64,000 nucleotides of DNA from Actinocrispum wychmicini (GCF_004345645.1 NZ_SLWS01000013.1:186001-250000); one strand, 5' to 3'; numbered from the stretch's first letter, positions 50,063 to 59,826 are shown. Notes: generated from the letters alone by a model not told the origin. Made by a program: numbers and translations.

Positions 50063-51226
50063 ATGACAAAGGTGGCCAGGGACTATTACGGGATCCTCGG
50101 TGTGCGTCGGGACGCCGACGGCAACGAGATCAAACGCGCCTACCGCAAGCTGGCGCGTGAGCTGCACCCGGACGTCAACCCGGACGAGCAGGCGCAGCAC
50201 AGGTTCAAGGAGGTGACGGCCGCCTACGAAGTGCTGTCCGACCCGCAGAAACGCAAGATCGTCGACATGGGCGGCGACCCGCTGGAAAACGCCGCCGCCG
50301 GTGGCGGCGGCATGCGGGACCCGTTCGCCGGCTTCGGCCTCGGCGACATCATGGACGCGTTCTTCGGTTCGGCCGCCGGCGGCCAGCGCGGGCCGCGTAG
50401 CCGCGTGCAGCCCGGTTCGGACGCGCTGATCCGGCTGCGGCTGACCTTGGAGGAGTGCCTGACCGGCGTCAGCCGTGAGCTGACCGTGGACACGGCGATC
50501 CTGTGCGAGCTGTGCCGGGGCTCCGGGTGTGCGGAGGGCACGTCGCCCGAGGTCTGCGAGACCTGCGGCGGCCGGGGTGAGATCCAGGCCGTGCAGCGTT
50601 CGTTCCTCGGCCAGGTCGTGACCGCGCGGCCGTGCCCCGTGTGCCGGGGCGTCGGCGAGGTCATCCCCGACCCGTGCCGGCAGTGCGCGGGCGACGGTCG
50701 GGTGCGGTCGCGGCGGACCATCGTCGCGAAGGTCCCGCCCGGTGTCGCGGACGGCATGCGCGTACGCCTGTCCGGCCAGGGCGAGGTCGGCCCCGGCGGC
50801 GGCCCCGCCGGCGACCTGTACGTGGAAGTGGAGGAACTGCAGCACAGCACGTTCGAACGCGCCGGCGCGGACCTGCACTGCACGTTGCGGATCCCGATGA
50901 CAACGGCCGCGCTCGGCGCTGTGGTGCCGTTGGAGACGCTCGACGGCGTCGAGGAACTGGATCTCGAACCAGGCACCCAACACAGCACCGAACTGGTGAT
51001 GAGCGGCCGCGGCATGCCGAAACTGCGGCAGTCCGGGCGCGTCGACGGCCGCGGCGACCTGCACATCCACGTGGACGTGGAGATCCCGACCAGGCTGGAC
51101 GCCCGGCAGACCGAGCTGCTGCGGGAGCTGGCGACGCTGCGGGGGGAAGACGAGGGCGGTCTCGCCGTGACAAACGGTAAGAGCGGCGGGTTGTTCTCCC
51201 GCCTCCGCTCACACCGTGGCCGATAA
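50063..51226 (+). CDS. dnaJ: Chaperone DnaJ
   Basis: 387 residues, Hsp40 cochaperone of DnaK. J domain with HPD (ARELHPDVNPDE), Gly/Phe region (GGGGMRDPFAGFGLG), and four zinc repeats CELCRGSG, CETCGGRG, CPVCRGVG and CRQCAGDG, then the substrate-binding beta domains. ATG 50063 is only 2 nt from AGGAGG; GTG 50072 (MARDYYGILGV) is 11 nt away and is how many relatives start. It is the second copy type that travels with hrcA. 58 bp after hrcA. Confidence 0.95.
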   Translation: MTKVARDYYGILGVRRDADGNEIKRAYRKLARELHPDVNPDEQAQHRFKEVTAAYEVLSDPQKRKIVDMGGDPLENAAAGGGGMRDPFAGFGLGDIMDAFFGSAAGGQRGPRSRVQPGSDALIRLRLTLEECLTGVSRELTVDTAILCELCRGSGCAEGTSPEVCETCGGRGEIQAVQRSFLGQVVTARPCPVCRGVGEVIPDPCRQCAGDGRVRSRRTIVAKVPPGVADGMRVRLSGQGEVGPGGGPAGDLYVEVEELQHSTFERAGADLHCTLRIPMTTAALGAVVPLETLDGVEELDLEPGTQHSTELVMSGRGMPKLRQSGRVDGRGDLHIHVDVEIPTRLDARQTELLRELATLRGEDEGGLAVTNGKSGGLFSRLRSHRGR

Positions 51227-51235
51227 GACTGGCTG

Positions 51236-51967
51236 GTGAGCACGCCCCCGCTGTTCCTCGTCGACACGCTTCCCGTCGGCACCGAGTTCGTCCTCGACGG
51301 CCCGGAAGGCCGGCACGCGGCGACCGTACGCCGGCTCCGGGCGGGCGAGGCGATCACGGTGTCCGACGGCGCCGGCACGGTCCTGTCATGCGAAGTGGCC
51401 GGCCCGGAAAGCCGTGACTCGTTGCGGCTCAACGTGATCGCCAGGTCCGTCGTGCCCGCGCCACAACCGCGGGTGATCATCGCGCAAGCCCTCGTCAAAG
51501 GCGACCGGGGCGAACTGGCGGTCGAACTCGCCACCGAGGCCGGCGCGGACGTGATCATCCCGTGGCGGGCGTCCCGATGCGTCGCGAAATGGGAGGACGG
51601 ACCCCGCGCCGACAAAGCCCTGTCCAGGTGGCGGAACACTGTTCGAGAAGCCGCCAAACAGGCCCGCCGCCCCCACCTGCCCGAAGTCCGCGAACCCGCG
51701 ACCACGAAAGACCTGGCCGACCTCGCCGCGACGGCGACAACGCTGGTCCTGGACGCCACCGCGACCCGACTCGCCGAAATCGCCCTCCCCACCCACGGCG
51801 ACATAATGCTCGTAGTAGGCCCCGAAGGCGGCATAAGCGACACCGAGACAGCCACCCTCACCGCCGCCGGCGCCCACCCAACCCGACTCGGCCCCACCGT
51901 CCTGCGCGCCTCCACAGCCGCCGCCGTCGCCCTCGGCGCCCTCGGCGCACTGACCCCCCGCTGGTAG
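51236..51967 (+). CDS. rsmE: 16S rRNA (uracil-1498-N3) methyltransferase
   Basis: 243 residues: an N-terminal PUA-like domain (GPEGRHAATVRRLRAGE) and a C-terminal SPOUT knot domain with LVVGPEGGISDTE and LGPTVLRASTAAAVAL, which binds SAM. Methylates U1498 in helix 44 of 16S rRNA. GTG 51236, 9 bp after dnaJ, keeps the conserved dnaJ-rsmE order. The 3' half is richer in C-ending tandem Cs than the 5' half. Confidence 0.93.
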   Translation: MSTPPLFLVDTLPVGTEFVLDGPEGRHAATVRRLRAGEAITVSDGAGTVLSCEVAGPESRDSLRLNVIARSVVPAPQPRVIIAQALVKGDRGELAVELATEAGADVIIPWRASRCVAKWEDGPRADKALSRWRNTVREAAKQARRPHLPEVREPATTKDLADLAATATTLVLDATATRLAEIALPTHGDIMLVVGPEGGISDTETATLTAAGAHPTRLGPTVLRASTAAAVALGALGALTPRW

Positions 51968-52216
51968 CGTTGCCCGCCAACAAAAACACCGGACACAGCC
52001 CGTGCCCGGTCCGACAAACGGGCGCACCACCACGGGCCGAGTAGACTAAAAGGGCAGAGCCGGCCATTGGCAAAGATCAATTTGGCCGACCTGGTGGCGC
52101 TCGTCCTGACGGACGGTCTACGCTCTGCGTCGAAGGCCGAGGTCATGGTGCCCCGCGTGAAACCCGCGAAGGGCACCACAAGAGCCGCCGGACACCTCCC
52201 CCCTCGGTCCGGCGGA

Positions 52217-52330
52217 GCTGCGCTGCGGTGGGCGCTCGCCCCCGCAGCGCAGCGTCCACGGGTCCCCATGGTCGGTGCTTTGCACCTTCCCTCGGTGGAC
52301 CCTGCATTATTTTGGGGGGCCGAGCCCCCC
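52217..52330. repeat. Cluster of three strong hairpins
   Basis: Hairpin 1: GCTGCGCTGCGG (52217-52228) with CCGCAGCGCAGC (52242-52253), perfect 12 bp. Hairpin 2: outer GTCCAC (52254-52259)/GTGGAC (52295-52300) enclosing GGTGC-TTT-GCACC (52274-52286). Hairpin 3: GGGGGGC (52314-52320)/GCCCCCC (52324-52330). They follow one another almost without gaps, which suggests a structured RNA or a REP-like extragenic element. Confidence 0.75.
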
Positions 52331-52429
52331 AAGCCCCCCACGTGCGGCTTCGCCGCCTCGCTTCCCAGCTGGCTCCTTCGTCGCCTAGTTACCCAGCCTG
52401 CTTTCTCGCTGCTTCCCCGCTTCGCTTCG

Positions 52430-52673
52430 CCGCTCGCTTTTCAGGTGGCTCCTGTGCTGCTTCGCGGCTCTGGGCGTGCTCTCACCTGCGGCTTTGCCGT
52501 CTCGCTTCCCAGTCGGCTCCTTCGTCGCCTCGCTTGCCTGGCCTGCCTTTCTTGCTGCTTCGCAGCATTTGGCCTGCTCTCGCTGCTTCCCCGCTCGCTT
52601 TTCAGGTGGCTCCTGCGCTGCTTCGCGGCTTTGGGCGTGCTCTCACCTGCGGCTTTGCCACCTCGCTTCCCAG
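52430..52673. repeat. 83-bp direct repeat, two copies 161 bp apart
   Basis: Copy A 52430-52512 and copy B 52591-52673 both run from CCGCTCGCTTTTCAGGTGG to CTCGCTTCCCAG and differ at about four positions. A third partial copy, starting GTGCGGCTTCGCC, lies near 52341-52387, matching the 3' part of the unit plus flank. Confidence 0.85.
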
Positions 52674-53058
52674 CTTGGTTGCGGCTTTGCTGCCTACTTC
52701 CTGGCTTGGCTTGTTCGTTGCCTCGCTTTCTCGGCCTGCTTCCCTGCTGCTTCGCAGCTTCCGGGCCTGTCCCTTTTTGCTCGTTGCCGTGCTGGTTTCT
52801 TGGCTTGGCCTGCGGGTTTGCTGCTGCTCGCTGCCGCCAGTCAACCTGCTCCCGCCCGCCGGCTCCCGCCACCCAGCCGCTTCCCTGCCTGCTGTTGCCG
52901 GCGTGCTGGGTGGTGCTGGCCTTGGCTCGTTCCTGGGTTGCTCTTTGTGGGTTTGGGGTGGGTTTTGGTCCTTTACTGAGTGTGAATCCTTTCAAATCGG
53001 AGCGGTGTTCCGGATGATGCTGCGGGAGGGGGTGGGTGGGGCCTATTAGGGTTCGCGC

Positions 53059-53412
53059 ATGACCGTTGCCGAGTGCTTGTTCTGCAGGATCGTTTCCGGG
53101 GAACTGCCCGCCAGTGTCGTTCATGAGACCGCGACCACCTTCGCGTTTCGGGACCTGCATCCGCAGGCCGCGACGCACGTCCTCATCGTTCCGCGGGCGC
53201 ACTACTCGGATGCCGTTGAGCTGGCCAAGGGGGCGCCCGGCCTGCTGGACGACGTTGTGCTGGCCGCTGGGCAGATCGCTGAGCAGGAGGGCTTGGCTGG
53301 GAGTGGGTACCGGTTGGTGTTCAACACCGGGGCAGACGCTGGGCAGACCGTGTTCCACGCGCACATGCACTTGCTCGGTGGTGAACAGTTGGGTCTCTTC
53401 GGGCGGGTGTAG
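53059..53412 (+). CDS. HIT-family (HINT-type) nucleotide hydrolase
   Basis: 117 residues. Zn-type N-terminus CLFCRIVSGELPASVV, central FRDLHPQAATHVLIVPR, and the histidine triad HAHMHLLGG at the C-terminus (HxHxH). Hydrolyses adenosine phosphoramidates and related adenylates. Lies between rsmE and phoH as in other actinobacteria, but separated from rsmE by a repetitive 1.1 kb stretch. Confidence 0.93.
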   Translation: MTVAECLFCRIVSGELPASVVHETATTFAFRDLHPQAATHVLIVPRAHYSDAVELAKGAPGLLDDVVLAAGQIAEQEGLAGSGYRLVFNTGADAGQTVFHAHMHLLGGEQLGLFGRV

Positions 53413-53514
53413 CCAGGTATTCGCTGCACGTTGTCGGTGCGTGCGGCTAGCATCAGGGGTGTCCAGACGCTGACTAGTGGGGCGTTCGACCCCAGAAAGC
53501 AGGCCAGAGGCCAC

Positions 53515-54624
<1,110 letters not shown>

Positions 54625-55179
54625 GTGAGCATTGAGATAGCCAACGAGTCGGGGATGGCGGTCGATGACGCGTCGATTGTGGCCGCCGCCCGGTACGCCC
54701 TCGATCGGATGAGTGTCAGCAAGCTCGCCGAGTTGTCGGTGTTGCTCGTCGAGTTGGACGTGATGGCGGACCTGCACGAGCGGTGGATGGACCTGCCCGG
54801 TCCGACCGACGTGATGGCGTTCCCGATGGACGAGTTGGACTCCGCGCGCCGGCCGGACGCGTCCGAGGCCGGTCCGGCGCTGCTCGGTGACATCGTGTTG
54901 TGCCCGGCGTTCGCCAAGGAACAGGCTCGCAAGGCCGGCCACAGCCTGCTGGACGAGCTGCATCTGTTGACCGTGCACGGCGTGCTGCATCTCCTCGGTT
55001 ACGACCACGCGGAGCCCGCTGAGGAACGGGAGATGTTCTCGTTGCAGAAACGGATCCTGGCCGACTTCCGGGTGGCGCACGCCGACGCCAAGCGGCTCGC
55101 GGCGCAACGCAGCGCGGACGACAAGGTGCTCGGTGCGGTGGGGCTCGACGAGCCCCGGGAGAAACGCCCACAGGACTAG
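54625..55179 (+). CDS. ybeY: Endoribonuclease YbeY
   Basis: 184 residues. The metal-binding motif HGVLHLLGYDH (HGxLHLxGYDH) is intact, and TDVMAFPMDE and LLGDIVLCPA are family blocks. Acts in 16S rRNA 3'-end maturation and ribosome quality control with PhoH/YbeZ-type ATPase and Era, all encoded nearby. GTG 54625 abuts the phoH stop. The C-terminal 40 residues after the motif are longer than in E. coli. Confidence 0.95.
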   Translation: MSIEIANESGMAVDDASIVAAARYALDRMSVSKLAELSVLLVELDVMADLHERWMDLPGPTDVMAFPMDELDSARRPDASEAGPALLGDIVLCPAFAKEQARKAGHSLLDELHLLTVHGVLHLLGYDHAEPAEEREMFSLQKRILADFRVAHADAKRLAAQRSADDKVLGAVGLDEPREKRPQD

Positions 55180-55200
55180 AGGACTAGAGCGAGGCCCGTC

Positions 55201-56502
55201 GTGACCTCTGACTCCGCCACTCTGCTGGTAGTCGCGGTGGTACTTGTGCTGTTCGCGGGCATTTTCGCCGGGGCGGACGCGGCGTTGAGCGCTGTCTCGC
55301 GGGCGCGGGTCGAAGGGTTGGCGCGGGCCGGCCGGGCCGGGGCGCGCCAATTGCTGGCGGTGGTGATCGACCGGCCGCGGCACGTGAACCTGTTGCTGCT
55401 GCTCCGGTTGACGTGTGAGCTGGTGGCGACGGTGCTGTTCACGGTGGCGTGCCTGAACCTGATCACACCCGTCGGGCTGGCCATGCTGATCGCCGCGGTC
55501 GGCATGGTCGTGGTGTCGTACGTCCTGGTCGGCGTCGGGCCGCGGACCATCGGCCGGCAGCATCCGTACGCGGTAGGCCTGGTCGCGGCCGGGCCGGTGC
55601 GGGTCCTCGGGATGATTCTCGGGCCGTTGAGCCGGCTGCTGATCGTCATCGGCAACGCGATCACACCGGGCCGTGGCTTCCGCGAAGGTCCGTTCTCCTC
55701 CGAGGTGGAGCTGCGGGAACTGGTCGACCTCGCGCAGGAGCGCGGCGTCGTCGACGAGGACGAGCGGGAGATGATCCACTCGGTGTTCGAGTTGCGTGCC
55801 ACGATCGCCCGCGAGGTGATGGTGCCGCGCACCGAGATCATCTGGATCGAACAGGCCAAAACCGTCCGGCAGGCGCTGGCGTTGTCGCTGCGCACCGGGT
55901 TCACGCGGCTGCCCGTGATCGGGGAGAGCGTGGACGACATCGTCGGCGTCGTGAACCTCAAGGACCTGGTCGCCGCCGCGCTGGAGGAAGGCGGATCGGT
56001 GCGGCCGATGGTCGAGCTGATGCGCGCGGCGGAGTTCGTGCCGGACACGAAACGGCTCGATGACCTGCTGAAAGAGATGCAGCTGTCGCGTAACCACATG
56101 GCCATCGCGGTCGACGAGTACGGCGGCACGGCCGGGCTGCTGACGATCGAGGACATCATCGAGGAGATCGTCGGCGAGATCACCGACGAGTCCGACACCG
56201 ACGACCGGCCGCCGGTCGAGCACCTCACCGACGGCTCGGTCCGGGTCAGCTCCCGGCTGCCGGTGGAGGACCTGGGCGAGCTGTTCGGCACCGACTTCGA
56301 GGATCTCGACGTGGAGACGGTCGGCGGCCTGATGGCGCAGCGGCTGGGGCGCGTGCCGTTGCCCGGGGCCGAGGCCACCATCGGTGGACTGCGCCTGAAG
56401 GCCGAAGGCGGCAAGGACAGCCGTGGGCGGATGCGGATCACGACAGTCGTGGTCAGCCTCGCCTCAAGCAGTGTGAGCGAAGGGAGCGGGGAGCGTGGCT
56501 GA
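55201..56502 (+). CDS. CBS-domain/DUF21 hemolysin-family membrane protein (CorC/TlyC-like)
   Basis: 433 residues. DUF21 (CNNM) transmembrane domain at about 1-180 with four hydrophobic spans, a CBS pair at about 205-330 (VMVPRTEIIWI, FTRLPVIGESVDDIVGVVNLKDL, MAIAVDEYGGTAGLLTIEDIIEEIVGEI), then a CorC/HlyC transporter-associated domain to about 420. Probably Mg2+/Co2+ efflux or its regulation. Its GTG lies 21 bp after ybeY. The 3' end overlaps the next gene by 8 bp. Confidence 0.92.
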   Translation: MTSDSATLLVVAVVLVLFAGIFAGADAALSAVSRARVEGLARAGRAGARQLLAVVIDRPRHVNLLLLLRLTCELVATVLFTVACLNLITPVGLAMLIAAVGMVVVSYVLVGVGPRTIGRQHPYAVGLVAAGPVRVLGMILGPLSRLLIVIGNAITPGRGFREGPFSSEVELRELVDLAQERGVVDEDEREMIHSVFELRATIAREVMVPRTEIIWIEQAKTVRQALALSLRTGFTRLPVIGESVDDIVGVVNLKDLVAAALEEGGSVRPMVELMRAAEFVPDTKRLDDLLKEMQLSRNHMAIAVDEYGGTAGLLTIEDIIEEIVGEITDESDTDDRPPVEHLTDGSVRVSSRLPVEDLGELFGTDFEDLDVETVGGLMAQRLGRVPLPGAEATIGGLRLKAEGGKDSRGRMRITTVVVSLASSSVSEGSGERG

Positions 56503-56809
56503 GCTCGACCCCGAGGACATCAAGATCATCACGCTGGCCCGCGCGGCCCGTGCCCGTACAGGTGCGCCTGAGGGCGCGGCGGTGCGCGACACCATGGGCC
56601 GGACCTATTCCGGCTGCACGGTCGCGTTGCCGTCGTTGAAACTGACGGCCTTGGAGGCCGCCGTCGCCGCCGCGGTGGCGAGCGGCGCCGACGGCCTCGA
56701 AGCCGCGGCTGTCGTCACCGAGGCCGGCTCGGTGGACGACGCCGCGGTGCGTGACCTCAACCCGGACGCGCCGGTCTACCGCGCGAACCCGGCCGGCGAG
56801 GTCATGTAG
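56495..56809 (+). CDS. Cytidine deaminase-like protein lacking zinc-site residues
   Basis: 104 residues of the cytidine-deaminase fold found at this locus in many actinobacteria. The position of the catalytic (C/H)AE reads TAL in SLKLTALEAAVAAAVASG. No PCxxC follows, so zinc and catalysis should be absent. GTG 56495 overlaps the CBS protein gene by 8 bp, and its end overlaps the convergent hydrolase-like gene by 8 bp. Conserved position next to era hints at a structural or regulatory job. Confidence 0.8.
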   Translation: MAELDPEDIKIITLARAARARTGAPEGAAVRDTMGRTYSGCTVALPSLKLTALEAAVAAAVASGADGLEAAAVVTEAGSVDDAAVRDLNPDAPVYRANPAGEVM

Positions 56810-58307
56810 GGATCGCCGGGCAGACCGTCCCCGGCGGTGGCGTGACCAGGGTGTCCAGATAGCGCTGCATGGTGTCGATCACGCATTGCGAAGACAGGAA
56901 CGCGATGTGCGCGTCGCCCGCGTACGTCAGCAGGACGCTGCCTTGGATCTGTGCCGACACCGACGCCACACGTTCGTACGGTGACCACGGGTTGCCTTGC
57001 GCGCCAATGACAAGGATCGGCGGGGCACCACGGACCAACGTCGGCTGCGGCGGGTTCGTGCCGCGGACCGGCCACCCCACGCACCCGCTCATCGCGTCCC
57101 AAGCCTGCGACGCGCCGCGGGTATGCGGGGCGACGGCCGCGACGATCGGCTCGCTCACGGCGAGGTCGGCGACGGTCGTGGGGAAGTCCTGACAGGTGCC
57201 GGCCCGGAACGGATTCCACAGGTCGCGGTAGCCCCACGAGTACCGGTAGAAGAACGAGAAGGTCGGGCTGGTGCCCTTGGCCGACTCGGCGATCGCGACC
57301 GCCAGGTCGAACCAGCCGGAGTGGGCGCCGCCGATCGACAGGTCGCCGATCTCCAGTGCCTGCTCGGTGAGGAACGCCAGGTCGTTCCCCTTGACCAGGA
57401 CGGTCCGCTGCTGCGGGTCGGCCTGTCCCGGCTCGGGTGGCAGATCCAGCCGCACCGGCTCCTTGTCCGCCTGTCGCAACAGGTTGTCGTAGATCGCCTT
57501 GACGTCCGCGCCATGCAGGACGCAACTCGTCGATCTGTCGCACCACGCCACGAACCGGTCGAACTCACGCTCCACAGTGGACGCGAAGTCGACGGCCCGC
57601 GCCACCACCGGCACGCTGTGGTCGACCGGACTGTCCAACGCCATCGCCCGAACCCGGTCCGGGAACATGCTCGCGTACGTCTGGCCGACCGGACCCAGGT
57701 AGCCGAAGAAGAACATGCTGACGCTCTGCTCGCCCAGGGCGACGCGGACCGCTTCGAGATCCCTGGCCTGGCTGACCGCGTCCATGTAACCGAGCAACGG
57801 GCTGTCGCAATTCGCCGCATAGGCACGGTTGTGCCGTACCAACGCGTCGAACTCGCTTCCGTTGCGCGGGAACGAGTTCACATCAGGATCGTGCACAGGC
57901 GACCCGCATGTGATCGCGTCGGTACGGAACGGCGCGGGCTGCCTGCCGTAGAACGGATGCAGGCCGCCGCCACGCGTGTCGACCCCGATGATGTCGAAAT
58001 CCCGCAGCAGATCCGGGAACTTCGCGAAGAGCCCGGACTTCACCCCGGTGAGCACGAAGTCGAACCCGACACCGGGAGCCATGAACAGAACCCCCTTGCG
58101 GGTGGCCGGATTCGCCTTGTGCCGGTCGATCGCGACCCTGATCGGCCGACCGTCGGGCCGGTGCCAGTCCAGCGGCACGGTCAGCTCGGCGCACTCGGCC
58201 TCGGCGGCTCCGCAGCCCACCCACTCCAGCCCGGTACTCGCCGCTGCGGGAACGGTCAGCGCGGTGCTGATCACGGCCGCGACCAGGCCGACTTTCCTCC
58301 ATCGCAT
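56802..58307 (-). CDS. Secreted alpha/beta-hydrolase (TAP-like) homologue, probable pseudoenzyme
   Basis: 501 residues with a signal peptide (RKVGLVAAVISTALTVPAAAS), an alpha/beta-hydrolase core and the TAP-like C-terminal domain of Streptomyces tripeptidyl aminopeptidases. Aligning by eye, the nucleophile elbow GxSxG becomes FFGYLG (Ser to Gly), the acid D in LDPxTPYE becomes N in GNPWSPYE, and the oxyanion GGPGGSG becomes PGVGFDF. Only the His (GDAHIAF) remains. Six cysteines suggest disulfides. A palindrome lies between likely promoter elements upstream. Divergent from era. Confidence 0.82.
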   Translation of the reverse strand: MRWRKVGLVAAVISTALTVPAAASTGLEWVGCGAAEAECAELTVPLDWHRPDGRPIRVAIDRHKANPATRKGVLFMAPGVGFDFVLTGVKSGLFAKFPDLLRDFDIIGVDTRGGGLHPFYGRQPAPFRTDAITCGSPVHDPDVNSFPRNGSEFDALVRHNRAYAANCDSPLLGYMDAVSQARDLEAVRVALGEQSVSMFFFGYLGPVGQTYASMFPDRVRAMALDSPVDHSVPVVARAVDFASTVEREFDRFVAWCDRSTSCVLHGADVKAIYDNLLRQADKEPVRLDLPPEPGQADPQQRTVLVKGNDLAFLTEQALEIGDLSIGGAHSGWFDLAVAIAESAKGTSPTFSFFYRYSWGYRDLWNPFRAGTCQDFPTTVADLAVSEPIVAAVAPHTRGASQAWDAMSGCVGWPVRGTNPPQPTLVRGAPPILVIGAQGNPWSPYERVASVSAQIQGSVLLTYAGDAHIAFLSSQCVIDTMQRYLDTLVTPPPGTVCPAIPT

Positions 58308-58333
58308 ACTTCCCCCAAGAAGATATTCGGTAT

Positions 58334-58346
58334 GTAAGAATCTTAC
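58334..58346. promoter_or_regulatory. Palindrome GTAAGA-A-TCTTAC before the hydrolase-like gene
   Basis: Perfect 6-bp arms about one base apart, 27 bp upstream of the hydrolase-like start, in an unusually AT-rich patch. On the minus strand a TTGCAG hexamer lies just upstream, so the palindrome would sit between -35 and -10 as an operator. The protein that binds it is unknown. Confidence 0.5.
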
Positions 58347-58407
58347 CCGCCTGCAAGATAGGGTGTCGAGCGTGTCGACCATTCCGACTGGCTGTCAGAA
58401 TGGGTCG

Positions 58408-59313
58408 GTGAACCTCCCTGACGACCACAAGTCCGGCTTCGCGTGTTTCGTGGGCCGCCCGAACGCGGGCAAGTCCACCCTGACCAACGCGCTGGTCGGC
58501 ACCAAGGTCGCCATCACGTCCAGCAAGCCGCAGACCACCCGGCACGCCATCCGCGGCATCGTGCACCGGCCGGACGCCCAGCTGGTCATCGTGGACACCC
58601 CGGGCCTGCACCGGCCGCGGACCCTGCTCGGCCAGCGGCTCAACGACGTGGTGATGTCCACCTGGTCCGAAGTGGACGTCATCGGCTTCTGCGTACCCGC
58701 CGACGAGAAGGTCGGACCGGGTGACAAGTTCATCGCCCAGCAGCTGGCCAAGGTGTCCAAGCGGACACCTGTGTTCGGCGTGGTCACCAAGACCGACGTC
58801 GCGAACCCGGCGATGGTGGCCGAGCAGCTGGTGGCGATGCAGTCCCTGATGGAGTTCGCCGAGATCATCCCGGTGTCCGCGGTGGACGGCTTCCAGGTCG
58901 CGAAGCTCAGCGACCTGCTCGTGGCGCAGCTCCCGCCCGGCCCGCCGCTGTACCCGGAAGGTGAGCTGACGGACGAGCCCGAGGTGACGCTCGTGGCCGA
59001 GCTGGTGCGGGAGGCCGCCCTCGAAGGCGTCCGCGACGAACTGCCGCACTCCATCGCCGTCGTGGTCGAGGAGATGGCGTTCCGCGAAGGCCGCGACGAC
59101 CTGATCGACGTGTACGCCGAGCTGTACGTGGAACGGTCCAGCCAGAAGGGCATCGTGCTGGGCCACAAGGGGGAGCGGCTGAAGAAGGTGGGCTCGGCCG
59201 CGCGCGCCCAGATCGAGGCGCTGCTGGGCGTCAGGGTGTACCTGGACCTGCACGTGAAGGTCGCCAAGGACTGGCAGCGCGACCCTCGGCAGCTGCGCAA
59301 GCTGGGGTTCTGA
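58408..59313 (+). CDS. era: GTPase Era
   Basis: 301 residues. GTPase domain with G1 GRPNAGKSTLTNAL, switch QTTRHAIRGI, G3 DTPGLHRPR and G4 TKTDVA. The C-terminal KH domain contains VERSSQKGIVLGHKGERLKKVGSAAR (core GIVLGHKGERLK). Binds the 3' end of 16S rRNA in 30S assembly. GTG 58408 gives the usual length. Another in-frame GTG lies at 58372. Part of the ybeY-CBS-cda-era-recO series. Its stop overlaps the next ATG by one base. Confidence 0.95.
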   Translation: MNLPDDHKSGFACFVGRPNAGKSTLTNALVGTKVAITSSKPQTTRHAIRGIVHRPDAQLVIVDTPGLHRPRTLLGQRLNDVVMSTWSEVDVIGFCVPADEKVGPGDKFIAQQLAKVSKRTPVFGVVTKTDVANPAMVAEQLVAMQSLMEFAEIIPVSAVDGFQVAKLSDLLVAQLPPGPPLYPEGELTDEPEVTLVAELVREAALEGVRDELPHSIAVVVEEMAFREGRDDLIDVYAELYVERSSQKGIVLGHKGERLKKVGSAARAQIEALLGVRVYLDLHVKVAKDWQRDPRQLRKLGF

Positions 59314-59741
59314 TGCCGGCCGCGCACCGGGCCGACCGGGACGTGGCCGTGGTCGGCGGGCAGCGGGTCGTGCTGGCCACGTTCGGCGGCCGGCTGCTGG
59401 CCAGGCTGGTCGACGTGGTGATCGTCGGCGCGCCCTGGGCGCTGGTGTTCTGGGCCCTGCCGCCGATCGGGCTGCTCACCGAGGTCGTCCTCGTCGTGGC
59501 GACCTTGGTGATCTACGAGTTCATGTGCAGCTCGCACACGCCGGGCAAACGAGTCGCCCACGTGCAGGTCGTGCGGGTGGACACGGGCGAACCCCCGGGC
59601 CTGGTGCGGGTGCTGGTGCGCTCGTTGGTGCTGTACCTGCTGACCTGGCCGGTGAACGCCGTGGTGGCGTTCTTCGACGAGCGCCTGCACCGTGGCGTGC
59701 ACGACTTCGTCACTCGGACAGTCGTGGTGCAGGCCGATTAG
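59313..59741 (+). CDS. RDD-family membrane protein
   Basis: 142 residues: RDD domain with the Arg and two Asp positions in GRLLARLVDVVIVG and FFDERLHRGVHDFVTRTVVV, two to three hydrophobic spans, and the CSSHTPGKRVAHVQVV loop typical of the family. Role unknown; some members act in ion exchange. ATG 59313 overlaps the era stop (TGATG), so it is probably translated by re-initiation. Confidence 0.85.
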   Translation: MPAAHRADRDVAVVGGQRVVLATFGGRLLARLVDVVIVGAPWALVFWALPPIGLLTEVVLVVATLVIYEFMCSSHTPGKRVAHVQVVRVDTGEPPGLVRVLVRSLVLYLLTWPVNAVVAFFDERLHRGVHDFVTRTVVVQAD

Positions 59742-59826
59742 TCCTGGGGAATCTGTAACGAAGTACCGGGGCCGAGCGCTGAATCTCCCAACCGGGTCGG
59801 TGAGTGCCCGGCGAAGGGGGAGCCCG

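Larger units (their letters stand above)
51968..53058. other. 1.1 kb repetitive, hairpin-rich non-coding region
   Basis: No frame shows a domain or a credible start. The plus strand is pyrimidine-rich with recurring GCTTCGC, CTTGCC and CTCGCTTCCCAG words that translate to Leu/Ala/Cys/Phe strings on one strand and Lys/Glu/Ser/Arg strings on the other. It holds a run of three strong hairpins (52217-52330), an 83-bp direct repeat, and two copies of the small hairpin GCTGCTTCGCAGC (about 52554 and 52747). It interrupts the rsmE-HIT-phoH backbone. Confidence 0.7.

Noticed and set aside
50224..52341. 705-codon minus-strand frame across dnaJ and rsmE
   Set aside because: Antisense to two well-supported genes; low-complexity Ser/Arg translation.
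52441..53514. Lys/Arg/Ser-rich minus-strand frame over the repeat field
   Set aside because: It starts inside phoH's upstream region, runs antisense through the HIT gene and encodes the nucleotide repeats as low-complexity sequence; no ribosome binding site.
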